NCBI GenBank assembly: GCA_963971305.1
Contig: CAXARO010000899.1
Span: forward strand, 62,001-126,000
Direction: 5' to 3'
DNA: 64,000 nt
Source: Arcuatula senhousia
Taxonomy: Eukaryota; Mollusca; Bivalvia; Mytilida; Mytilidae
Positions 44,840 to 57,900 of the stretch are shown here, in pieces. A program made the position numbers and the translations under genes. The notes under the pieces were generated by a model. That model was not told the DNA's origin, ran no database searches, and saw only the letters and a list, made by a program, of their open reading frames with translations. Position 1 is the first letter of the stretch. Each line of letters opens with the position of its first letter.

Positions 44840-47800
44840 GACAAGATTTAAGTCTTTGGTAATTTTTTATTTGGTAAAATTGCACATTAAAAAAAAATTT
44901 AAAAAAAACACATAACACAATCCATATAACATTGAAATATGTCTATAACTGTAGCTTTTTATCTTATTGTGGAAATGAAAATAATATTGATCACATACTA
45001 AAACTTATCAATTAATGATCTTATCTATTAATGAAGCTCTTAAACAAGCTAATTAATAAACAGTGATTTAAATAAATAAACATATGGCTGAAAATAAACT
45101 GGCTCTTTTCACCTAATGTTTGATCACTGTGAAAGTAGTATTTTTCGTGGGATACCAGATTTTGTGAACCTAAAAATTTGACTTCCAACATTTTGCAATG
45201 ATTTGTTGAAATCAGGAATTCATGTAGTCATTTTCATAAATAGAAGCTTTAAAAATCTTATACATTTGCATAAATTAGGATAAAATACTTAAACAGACTG
45301 GGAATGACTGAGTGGGACATTTTCCATCGGGCCTAACATTAAGGTAGAATTATATAATTCATGGCAAACAGAATCAATTAAACGACTTTGATAATTTTGA
45401 CTTATTTCCGTTTATAAATGGCAACAATAATGTTTCTATTAACAAACCCCTTTTTTCAATCCATATTTTGTTGTTCTGAGAGTTTATTGACTGCTAATAA
45501 CTGCATTTTAATTAGTGTTTCATGTATATTTGTTCTCATAAGGAAGTGTAACATATTGTCAATTAAAAATTTGTAAATTTATTAAACATGTTCAAAGTCA
45601 CAATTCAAACAGCCACAATAAATTTGAAACAGAGAATATTTGAAAGATAATAGATTCTAGTCATAAATCTTGACCTAAAACTAATAAATACATCTACAAT
45701 ATTCTATTTTCTATCTCCTGGCTAAAAAGGCAACAAAACATAAAAAAAATCAAAAAATCATAAAATCATAACATCTAGTCACAAATCATAAATTTAATGA
45801 ATAAATCTACTTGCTAAAAGCACCTATTTGGCAGTGAACCATCAACAAAGAAACACAGAGGACAAAAACAAGTAAACAAAATGAATGCTACACCAATTTA
45901 ATTATCTACAAAATTTTGTTCTTTATGTGTCTAAATTTCACTTCATTTTAATGACGTACTGTATAATCATTTATTTTCGTGGGGACAAAATTTTGTGGTG
46001 AAGAGCACAACACTGAATTGGTGGGGACACATTTTCGTGGATTTTTTAACTTTGAAGCATATTACTCAACTTAATACTTTAAATTCAAGGGGATTTAATT
46101 TCATGGATTTCTCTTACCCACGAAATAAACGAAATTAAATTCCCCACGAATATTTCTGCTTCTTCAGTATATTTCCAGGGGACATTGGTCAATCCAGAGG
46201 AGACGGACGGTCTCACTGTCTGAGAGAGGATTTTTTTTTGGAAAAAATTATCATTTTCATGCTGATTTTCTGGAAAATTCAACAAAAATTTCTGGATCTG
46301 CCCAAAGATATTTTTTAAAAGGGACAGTTTCATTTTAGAGATGTGCAATTTTCTCATTTAGATTAATAAATTCAACAAAACTTAAAGGTGATCGTTAGGA
46401 TGTTAACCTTAGGAACAGAAAAATTCTTACATATAACAAGAAACCCATCATTTTGTAATAATACTTAATACCTAAAATGCATAAAAAGATCATAAATTAC
46501 ACAAACATCTCAAAGCAAATATTTTGTTCTGTAAAAAGGGTCGTTGCAATAATACCTTTCCCATTCTATTTTTTGTAACAATCGAAAGTTTGAAAATGAC
46601 AAACTTTTAAATACCTTAGCACTTGAGAAATTTTACTTCGACTTTTATTTAATGTCACGCCATAACGCACCTGTTGCTAGTTAGGATCTAAAATTGTCCA
46701 ATCACAAACTTGATTAAATCAGAAAGTCACCACTATTGGATGATACCGTAGTTAATTCAAAGGTAGCGTGTGTTAAAATTATTATTATTGGTAGTTAGTG
46801 TGCGACTCGGCTTACATGGGGAAGGCAAAACACTTGGATCATAACTTATACAATAACAGTATATACATGAAATACATCTAATAACTTCAAACATCATTTC
46901 AATTGGCAAAACCAACCAACTGCAAGATTTTTGCTTTAAGAATTACTTCCCCTTTCCTTTGTCAAAAAATATTTTCACTGAAAAGCTAAAAAACATTTTA
47001 TGTAAATATAGTATGCATAAATAAAATGTTTAAAATATGTTTTTTCTTTTTTAATGAAAGACATAATTTAAAGGGTTTCACTAAATATATACATGTAAAA
47101 GGGGGTACTTAATACTTAATCCTTGATTTCTATGAATAATATGAATGACTAAAATATTCAACTGAATTAACAGGAGTTATGTCCCTTTAATATGTGTTTT
47201 TTGTACCCCCTCAAAAAGAAGCAGGGGGGGTGGGGTTATACAGTTCAATAACAATATCACAACAGTATAACTAACAGTTAACATTAACAGCTCAACCCCA
47301 ACTTTGATCATTAACAAATTATAACAATACTATCTTGTAATATAAATCTATAATTCAACTTGTGACAAACCAATTTACTCTTTTAAAATATAGTATTCAT
47401 TTTATACTAAACAAAACTTTACACACATATAAAATGGTGTGTCAGATTATAACAAGTATTATTGAGGCCTCGCTTAATTTTCCAACTTTATCAAAAACTT
47501 TTTAACAAAAATACTGTACAAGTATTGTGGAGCTAAAACTTTTCTTTTCTTTGCAGACATTATCTACAAAGTCAAATCCAAACTTAATATTGTCTTTTGA
47601 TGCTTTTATTGAATAAACTAAAAAAAAACTAATTGGCCTTCTTTTTTTTATAAACATAGAAAAATTCTAACCCACATATGAAATACTTTCACAGCATAAT
47701 AGAAAATGTACATTTTTGGGGGCTATATATCACATTTTATTTTTTAATCTATTTTACTGTGCATTAAACATGGAACTGGTCCTCAGTTGGTAAGATATTT

Positions 47801-48760
47801 TATTATTCTGGACTGCACTGCTTCTACCAAGTCTACTGGCATCATCTGTTCAACCAACAGGCTAAGCAACTTCTAAAACTGCTTAGTCAGTTAATTCATA
47901 AAGTTGAACAGTTGGAATTGGTGGGCGACCAACCCCATGTTAAGTGCACAGTAAAAACCTACTACAATATCTTCCATGAATACAACAAAACAACAATACA
48001 ATCATATAGTAATTTATTTTCATTCAAGCAAATTCAAATATTTAACTTCCCTTGTTATGAGAAAATACCAGTTAAAAAATGAATGAAATTTCAATGAGAG
48101 CTACAGGATGAATTAAAAAACAATACTGTATACATGGAAATTTTTGCAAGTGGTATTTTCACATTTTTATCTAAAGCAAACATACTGTATAAGGGATGAA
48201 TTTTTCAATTATCAATTTGAAACAAGGAAATTTGATTGTCTATAAACTCTGGTTTGGATTTTAAAGCTTTAATCATACTGAACACTATCTATGTGTGTGA
48301 GGGGGTTGGGGGGGGGGAGAAAATTAAGTACCCCTCGAAAAAGCTTTTTTTAAGTCATATTATCCAAATTAGATTTATTTTTCATGCTCCTACACATGCT
48401 ATGATGAACAAGTGAATCACAACCATGGAGCAAAGTTTAAGATATTTTACCTTAAAGAATAAATGCCATAACTGTATACCAAATTAATTTATACATAACA
48501 ATTGAGAATAAACAAATAAGATACATAGAGTAAAAAGACTATAGGTCTAGCAATAAGAAAGAAAGACTTAAAGTAAAAATTTTCACTTAAATAATCTAAA
48601 CTAATTCCATAAGGTTATCCAAACATGTACAAGAGATCGATAAAAATATCACATAAAATATGAAAGCTAATAAAACAAGAATAACACAGACATAATCACA
48701 TATATCTAGATCTACTGATGACAAAGTTCAGATGTCTCTCTTCTCACATGAATCATTAAT
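44840..48760. other. Long gene-free stretch, downstream of AMPD
   Basis: About 3.9 kb of AT-rich sequence. 45960-46180 holds the common mollusc repeat with TTTTCGTGGGGAC and CCCACGAATA motifs. Poly-G runs are at about 47222 and 48301. Part must be the 3' untranslated region of the AMP deaminase gene, read on the minus strand, but I could not fix its end. Confidence 0.4.
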
Positions 48761-48946
48761 TCACGACAGCTCAACTGACTTTCTCCCCTTGTCGTAGGAC
48801 TTGACACCTCGGTGGATACAGCGTAACTCATCGACTAGCGTCTCGTATCTGTAGGCAACGCGGATGTTAGATACGTTCGTTCTGGTCACGTCGTTTCCTG
48901 CTACACCTTCTTTCATGTAGTTCAGTCCTAACCAGTTCTGCTTTAC
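48761..48946 (-). CDS. AMPD last coding exon
   Basis: 61 codons plus TGA, after a TTTTTTTAAG acceptor, phase 0. Encodes [17 protein letters not shown] and Val-Ala-Tyr-Arg-Tyr-Glu-Thr, the conserved C-terminal block of the enzyme. Confidence 0.93.
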   Translation of the reverse strand, partial: VKQNWLGLNYMKEGVAGNDVTRTNVSNIRVAYRYETLVDELRCIHRGVKSYDKGRKSVELS

Positions 48947-51900
48947 CTTAAAAAAAGATTAACAAATGACATTTTGTTAAAAAAGAAAAGAAAAAAATCT
49001 GTCAAAGTCAAAAATGGCCAGATTTCGTTACACAGAAAGTAGGTGAGCGACAGACCTTAAATCGAATCCCAGGTTATGGGACCCCACCCTGATGCCGTAT
49101 ACCAAATATCAAGTGGCTGTGAAAAGTAGTTGCTGAAAAAACTGTTACGAAATTTTTTTCCCTGCCCACCGCCAACACGACATTGACCATTTTATAACCC
49201 GGATTTTTTACTCCGTGAAATCCGGCCCAAAATGTCTAGAAGCTGAAGAAAATTCTTGTGACAAAAAAATGCAGGGGTATAGTGTGATATATGAATTGCA
49301 CATGATTCCTCATATGCCAGACACATATAGGAACCATGATATTTAGACTTCATTTAAATATAATTCATCATAAAATGTAAAATGACTTAAAGGACATGGT
49401 ATGGTAAGGGACATATTCTGCCTTTTATTTAATGAAAAAACATATATTATCCATTTATTTACTCTATATTTGAGAAGGATGTTTCAAATTTATGATTATG
49501 TTTTCAATTTTCCATAATCTTCTCAGTTTTTCAATTCTATAGACTCTTTAAAACAGGATAAAACTCACAAAATTGAGAAAGGTGTTTTATTTTTTATGCC
49601 TAAATTATTATTTTCAAAAGCCTTCACCAACTTGGATTTCATAACTGATCTGATCTGTATTTAAAGTGAATTTTTGGAAATTCTGAAACAAAACTTTTGA
49701 ATCAAAGCTGGTGGAGCCCCTTAAACTTTGTTCAGTTTCAACCAATTTGACAGGAATCCTACATCATTTTTTTTTATCAATACTAAACACAATTTGCTGA
49801 AAAAATTTATATAACAATTTTGTTGGTTCATTTGACCTTCAAAATAGCACAGGAATAATTTGTTATACCTGTTTTGTAACTTTCAATCATAAAGGAGGCA
49901 AAATATATAGGCCTTAGTGTACATTGTCCTTTATTGCCATAATTTTTTATGGAATGGAAATGTTAAGTATTTCATGGAATCCCTTTTTAAACAAATTCAT
50001 CAGAGATTTGTATTCATGTTGCATTAAAAAAACTTTAAGTATTTTCATGGAATCATTGTTTTAAACAAATTCATCATAGAAATAAATGGCAAATGTGGTA
50101 TTCATATGCATTAGTTTTTGTGGTTTGGTTGACCAAAGAAACCCATGAAAATTGATAAGCCACAAAATAGTACTTTCCCAGCATCATACACTTTACCTCA
50201 TGTTCATAGCCACTCTGCAACACACTGTTTCGTGAGATCTCACACATGTCACATGTACTGAACTTCCACACCTGGGCAGCAATACTGTATTCTTCCATCA
50301 AAGGTTCCTATAACATGGCAGAAGAATATAAGAATATATTATATATGCCTTATATTGTGGATTCATTTAGAAATTAAAGTTTGTTTTTGCCTACAAAAAC
50401 GATGTCTCCCCCCGTTTCCCCAAAAATGTCCAAGTTCAAAGGGCCATTTCTCCCACAAAAATTTGATGATCAAATTTCCTGGTTATATGCACAACAATAT
50501 ATGGTGTCCTTCCTATATACCAAGTTTCATTGAATTCGGTCCAGTAGTTTCAGAGGAGTTGTGCTGACAAGATGAAAAATGAGGATTTTCAGCAAATTTC
50601 TAAGTTCAAAGGGCCATAACTCCAACAAAAATTTGAGGATCAAAATTTCCTGGTAATATGCACAACTACATATGGTGTCCTTCATACATACCAAGTTTCG
50701 TTGAATTCGGTTCAGTAGTTTCAGAGGAGTTGCGCTGACAAGATGAAAAATGAGGATTTTCAGCAAATTTCTAAGTTCAAAGGGCCATAACTCCCACAAA
50801 AATTTGATGATCAAAATTTCCTGGTAATATGCACAACAATATATGGTGTCCTTCCTATATACCAAGTTTCATTGAATTCAGTCCAGTAGTTTCAGAGGAG
50901 TTGTGCTGACAAGATGAAAAATGAGGATTTTCAGCAAATTTCTAAGTTCAAAGGGCCATAACTCCCTCAAAAATTTGAGGATCAAAATTTCCTGGTAATA
51001 TGCACAACTACATATGGTGTCCTTCATACATACCAAGTTTCGTTGAATTCGGTTCAGTAGTTTCAGAGGAGTTGCGCTGACAAGATGAAAAATGAGGATT
51101 TTCAGCAAATTTCTAAGTTCAAAGGGCCATAACTCCCACAAAAATTTGAGGATCAAAATTTCCTGGTAATATGCACAACGACATATGGTGTCCTTCATAT
51201 ATACCAAGTTTCGTTGAATTCGGTTCAGTAGTTTCAGAGGAGTTGCGCTGACAAACTTTGTGACGGACAGACGGACGGACGGAAGGACGGACGGACGGAC
51301 GGACAGACGGACACGACAAAAACAATATGTCTCCCCACAAAAGTGGGGGGAGACATAATTTTCGTGGTTGACCCAAAGATGAAATTTCGTTGAATTCTTA
51401 ATTTTGTGGTTTGTTCTTGTTGCTTATAGGAATTAATGTAATTAAAGTTTGTTTTTGCCTACAAAAACGATGTCTCCCCCCGTTTCCCCAAAAAGTTCTA
51501 AGTTCAAAGGACCATAACTCCCACAAACATTTGAGAATCAAAATTTCCTGGTAATATGCACAACTATATATGATGTTCTTCCTATTTATCTGTGGCAAGC
51601 ATCAAGACAGGAAATTAGAACACACAAAATATGAGTTATATAGAGTAACAGCTAGTGTATGAAACCATTAAAATTATATTGTGCCAAAATATAAAAGCAC
51701 CTGGTTTAACAAGAAAGATGTGAAATTTTCCTTTACCTTAGTAAAATGGAACTGGAGCGGATCATCTGTGGATAAGGAAACATTAAGTCCCCTGTTGAAA
51801 TATTCAGGTAATGGATTCCGGTGATAATTGAGGAACAAGGAGTTATTGCTCAGAGGGGACATAGCAATACCAATCTGTGCTAAATAGTACAGGTACTGTA

Positions 51901-54900
51901 ATACTGGCACCTGAAATAGAAAGTTCAAAGTTCATCTTAATGTTTCCTAGGCAATACTGTAAATTAGAAGATTTTGTATTAGGGTCATTCTCAGTAAATA
52001 CACCATTACAATATATTCCTGAACTATTTTACCCTCTCATAGATTTCATTTTATTTAAGAATTAACTGTATTAATAGATATTTGGTTTTGGTTAATAGAA
52101 CCATAAACTCAATTTTTCAAAGTGTGTGTTGAATTATCTGTAATATCCCTATGATTTAGAGAGCAACTTAAAAACTTAAAGGTAAACCTTAGTATAACAT
52201 GTCCCTTTTCTGTGTTTTCTGTGATCAATCGACCATGAAGTTGATGAGACAAGAAGTTTATAGTGATTTCTGATTGTTCATATCCTGATGTATTTGTGTA
52301 TACAGTTTCCTGGTTATATCATACTTCCACCCAGTGGTAAAGTTAAGGATTTTCGCTGGTCAGTTTGAAAACAACAAGGTATCTAAATTTATATAAATGA
52401 TGAATAGACCATAGGTAAAGGTACAAAATAAGCTTAAAAAATTCATAGGTTGCTGAACGTGTTTTAGAGATAATAAGTGTTAAAAGTTTGGCGGGAAAAG
52501 GCTTTCTCTGGCTTTTTTCATAGGTTTAGCATTAGGCTTGTTTAAGTGTAAAAACTTATGAAATGATAACAAGAAATTTATATTTTTTTTTGTAAATTTG
52601 CTCTTAATGACCCAATAAACCTTATTATAAAAATGAATTAGGGGGTTGCTGGGCAAAAAAATTATCCCTATTTTAATGGTAAATATCATCTGGATTCTTA
52701 TTTTTGGATTATTTAATAAATATTCTGAAAATCTGACAGAAATCTCAAAAATGACCAGCGATCATCCTTAACTTAATTTTAATGGTAAACTTAATTCCAT
52801 ATTAAATGAAATACTTCCTAGATTCTCATCAAAATTTCTTGAAAACAAGGGGCAGGTGGGCAAATTTTATTTTGATCCATTTGGATTAAATGTTCTGCCA
52901 TTTTAATGGAAAGGAGTAGGGGCGATAAGGCTTGTTTTTAGCCTAAAATTTTACCCAATTCTGAACCTTTGAATATTGTTTTCAAATGCTGATAAAATAG
53001 TTATTAAATAATCCAAAAATAAGAATCTAAACATACTTTTTAATTTTTTACTGATTGTTTGGTATAAAATATGAATGAAAATGACTTTCATTCAGAAAAT
53101 TGCTTATTTGCGAAAATTTTTAGCCATTTTGGACTAGAAAAGTATTTCCACACATGGGAAACAACTAAATATTTTTACGGATTGTAAATACGGCTTATAA
53201 AAATCTTCTCTAAAAATATGAACTTGTTTCTTGTGTGCGGATGATACTTTATGGTCCAAAATATACAATGAAAACGAGCAGAATTTCAAATATTTTGCCA
53301 TTTTTGCTAAAATCACTAGCATTATGACGTCATTATGACGCTTCAATATTAATTTTTAGAAATTTTGAACATGTTTTCATTTAAAGCAGAGTTTACACTA
53401 AAATGTAACCAGATATGGACACTTTTGCATAAACTTCACATTCTTAGGCTAAATAAGGACCTTATCGCCCGCCCCTTCTCCTTTACCATAAATTACCTTT
53501 AATTTGTCAAAAAATCTTCTTTTTTTTCCAGACTGCTGCAAAATCAGAACATAATGGATGAGAATCTAGGATATTTCATATTGGCCTTACTACAACATAC
53601 CCTTAAATCAAAACCACATGTGTCAGTGACTTAAATATTTTGAGGTGTCACCACTTACCTTTCTCAAAATGAGACCATGGGCAATATTATCGGCAAACAG
53701 GAACCCAGCTACTAAATGTGTAACGTTGCCTGCCTCTCCACAGTGAGGGCGAAGGGTTAATGTGTGAAAACCTCGCTCCCTGGAAAATGAAAACAAAATA
53801 AAAATTGAAAGTTAAATGATAAACATAATTCATGTATTGGTAAATTGTTCAACACTATTTTGAATAATAGACTAGATAAATTTTTGATTGATAAAGGTAT
53901 TATTAACCAATGTCAAATTGGTTTCTCTAAGAAATCAAGAACTTCAGATCATATTTTTATTTTAAAAACTCTTATAGATAAATACACCTCTAAGAAAGGT
54001 GGTAAATTATATGCATGTTTCATCGACTTCAAAAAAGCTTTTGATACTGTTATACATTCAGGGATCAGATATAAGCTATTAAAAAATAATATTTGTGGAA
54101 ATTTTTACACTATTATAAAAGATATGTATAAAAAAAGTTAACTTTGCATTAAATTGGATAAAAAACTAACAACATCATTTGAGTCTTTTATTGGTGTGAA
54201 ACAAGCAGATGTATTAAGTCCAAATCTCTTTTTATTAAAAGATATTTTTGAATGATTTACCAGGAATGTTTGTATCATCACCAGACCCAGTTTATGTAAA
54301 TAATTATAGAGTTGACTGTCTTATGTATGCTGACAATGTTGTTTTATTGTCAGAATCACAAGAAGGGTTACAAGATAGAATGAACAAATTACAAACTTAT
54401 TGTTCTGAGTGGTGTTTAAAAGTTAATATATCTAAAACTAAAGTCATTATTTTTAATAAGCCAGGAAAATTTTTAAAATGTGTAATATCTTTTAATAATG
54501 AACCAATTGAATGTACCAATATCTATAAATATCTGGGTATCACTATGACTTGTAGTGGGAAATTTCAACAATGTAAAACAGAATTATGTAAAGAATCCAC
54601 AAAGGCTTGTTTTAAGTTACAAAGCTGTTTATCTTCAACTAATCCCAGTGTAGCAACACTACTCCACCTTTATGATCATACAATCAAACCAATTATAATG
54701 TATGGGAGTGAAATATGGGGCATGTTTAATACAGACTCTGTGAAATGTAAAAAGGTTAATGAGTATTTTTTACAAAACATATTCTCTACTGATACAGCAG
54801 AGCAATCCCATATAAAATTTCTAAAATATGTTTAAGGCGTTAACAAAAAAGCCAGCAACATAGCAGTGATGTCTGAGCTTGGACGTTTCCCTATTTATTT

Positions 54901-57900
54901 CTCTATAGTTTTATCAATGTTAAAATACTGTCATAGATTAGAGCAATTACAGGAAGGGCTTTTATTTGAAACATATCAGTGCAACAAATCACTGCACTCC
55001 AGAAAAATCAACACTTGGTACTCTTGTATAAAGTATATAATGAATGAATTAGATATACCTAATCTGAATATGAAAGCTGGAGCTTTAGCTAATAATATTA
55101 AAAAACAACTATGTGACAACTATATTGAGTATTGGCATAAATTGCAGCATGAAGCCATAGCAACCAAAAAGGGGAAGCTTTGCACCTATTTTACTTTTAA
55201 ACAGTGTTTTGAGAGAGAGAAATATTTAGAAAATAAACAGTTTAAAATTAGACAAGCACTGTGTAAATTAAGAATCAGTGCTCATCCGTTATTAATAGAA
55301 TATGGCAGATATAAAAATATTGACAGATCTGAACGCCTTTGTAGATTTTGTTCACAGGGAGAAGTTGAAGATGAACGCCATTTTATAACTGAATGTAATC
55401 TCTATGAACATCTGAGAAACAATCTATATTTAGAATTAGATAAATTATGTATAAACTTCAGAACTTTGAATAACTCCTCCAAATTTTTATGGCTGTTGTC
55501 AAATGAAGATATAAATATTACAACTCTAATAGGAAATTATATACAAGAATGTTTTGAACTCAGAAGAATTTATTGTTAATCTAATATAAAACTGGTATGG
55601 CTCTGAACAGACTATATATATATATATATATATTTGTGTTGTCTTGACCCAATTATACATGTAAAATCATTGTATTAAATTATTATGCCCCTTGAGGGAC
55701 CTTAATTGGAATAAACAATCTTATCTTATCTTATCTTATCTTATGAAAATCTCTCTCCCTTGAAAAATGAAATCTTTTAATTTAAAGACAAATGTATGAA
55801 ATATTCATTTTCTGTAAATGAAAAAAAAAATCTGCTTGACAGTAAGTGAGTGGTTGGTTGAACAATTATTTGGACCACTTACATGGGCTAGAGAGGCTGG
55901 TCGGTTTTAATGTTGGAGGTCAATAATAAGCACAAATTGAGGGCTAACAGCTGATTCACATGTGTATTTTTAGATGTATGTTGTGTAATGTACACTTATT
56001 GCATATCTGATTTCTGTGAAACTGAACTGTCTAAGGCACCAGTTTTTATGAATTGGAAATAAGCTGAAAGTTTAAGCAAGTATTAGCATTTCTCTTTCTC
56101 AAAGAGGTTACATTCTATAGGAAAAACACAGGAAATTTTTTTTTTTTTTTGGCTTTTAAAGGCCCATTACTCTTGACAACTTGTTTGTAGATGTTGCTGG
56201 GCTGAAGGTTAAAGCAAGTATTAACAACACCATTTTTGGCCTTTAAAAAGCCATGACCACTAAAATCTGACAACCTACACCCAATGGAGACTTTTGTAGA
56301 GCTTAATGAGCTGAAGAAGGAACAGCTTTTCCCTATCTGCAATAATTTTCATTCTAAAGGGCAAAAAAATAAACACACTATTTTTGGCCTTTAAAGGGCC
56401 TTATCTCCTATTAGCTGTCAACTGACAACCTAAAGACAATTGATTACAGATGGACAGATGAATGGACCTGAACATTATATACCCTTCCTCTTTAGTAGTT
56501 ACTTAAAACTTGAAGACAATTGATTACAGATGGACAGATGAATGGACCTGAACATTATATACCCTTCCTCTTTAGTAGTTACTTAAAACTTGAAGACAAT
56601 TGATTACAGATGGACAGATGAATGGACCTGAACATTATATACCCTTCCTCTTTAGTAGTTACTTAAAACTTGAAGACAATTGATTACAGATGGACAGATG
56701 AATGGACCTGAACATTATATACCCTTCCTCTTTAGTAGTTACTTAAAACTTGAAGACAATTGATTACAGATGGACAGATGAATGGACCTGAACATTATAT
56801 ACCCTTCCTCATTTGTAGTTACTTAAAACTTGAAGACAATTGATTACAGATGGACAGATGAATGGACCTGAACATTATATACCCTTCCTCATTTGTAGTT
56901 ACTTAAAACTTGAAGACAAATGATTACAGATGGACAGATGAATGGACCTGAACATTATATACCCTTCCTCTTTTGTAGTTACTTAAAACTAACTGTCTTA
57001 CCGTCTGAAGTGATTGAGTACGGCTAAGTTGGCATACATGAAGTACAAGTAGTACGTATATGGTGGATTCTCTGGTCCTGTCCAGTCCTCTGGGAGGGGT
57101 GTGTCCTTTGTGAACTGGATGTGCTCTGACTTTGACTCATCATCAACAGAATCAATGCCAGAAACCTAAAACAGAAAAAAAAACATATGAAAAGTAAAGG
57201 TATGTCACAGAATCAATGCTGGAAACCTTAAACAGAAAAAAATAAAAAGCTACGCCGAGCGCAGCATGATACGACCACAACAAGTTGAATCCTGTTCGTT
57301 GGAGGCCCAATATGGATAGACTATTGCTTTTGTCACATGAAGCCCATGGTGGACTTACAAAACTTTTTGACACATGCATCCTGTGGTGGACTTTAAAATG
57401 CATATTTGACACTTATGTACTTACTTTAACATCTATGATCTAATACAAAAATAAGCCTTATTTATATACAATGTACATGTATTTTAAAATTGACATTTTT
57501 GGCCCTTTGACCCCTAATTTCTCAAAAATTGTAAAAAAATATTGCAAATTAAGACAGAGATTTTCATAAGGAATCCAATGAAAAAAGATTTTGAAAATTG
57601 GACCAAATTTTTTTTTTAATTTAATGAATAATAAACATTCTACATCAGTTTTGTCAATACACCTGTTTTAGCCCCTTTTGACCCTTTTTTATAAAACAAC
57701 AGGGGCCACAAACCCCAAATTCAATACCAATATTTATTTAGTGTATTAAAACTTCATAACAATTGGCTAGCCCACTTCAACTTAATTTTTAGTATAAGAC
57801 TATTTACCTTAACAAACTTAAAAAAAATAGTGTTTTTAGCCCCTTTGACCCCTAATTTCTCATAAATGGTTAAAGATATTGCAAATCTGATTGAAAAAAC

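Noticed and set aside
50527..51207. Minus ORFs of 109-112 codons with repeated Asp-Thr-Ile-Cys and Trp-Pro-Phe-Glu blocks
   Set aside because: They read through about 171-bp tandem units of a non-coding repeat.
56433..56995. CRISPR-like array
   Set aside because: The 80-bp units are contiguous, with no variable spacers, and the genome is eukaryotic. It is a tandem repeat.
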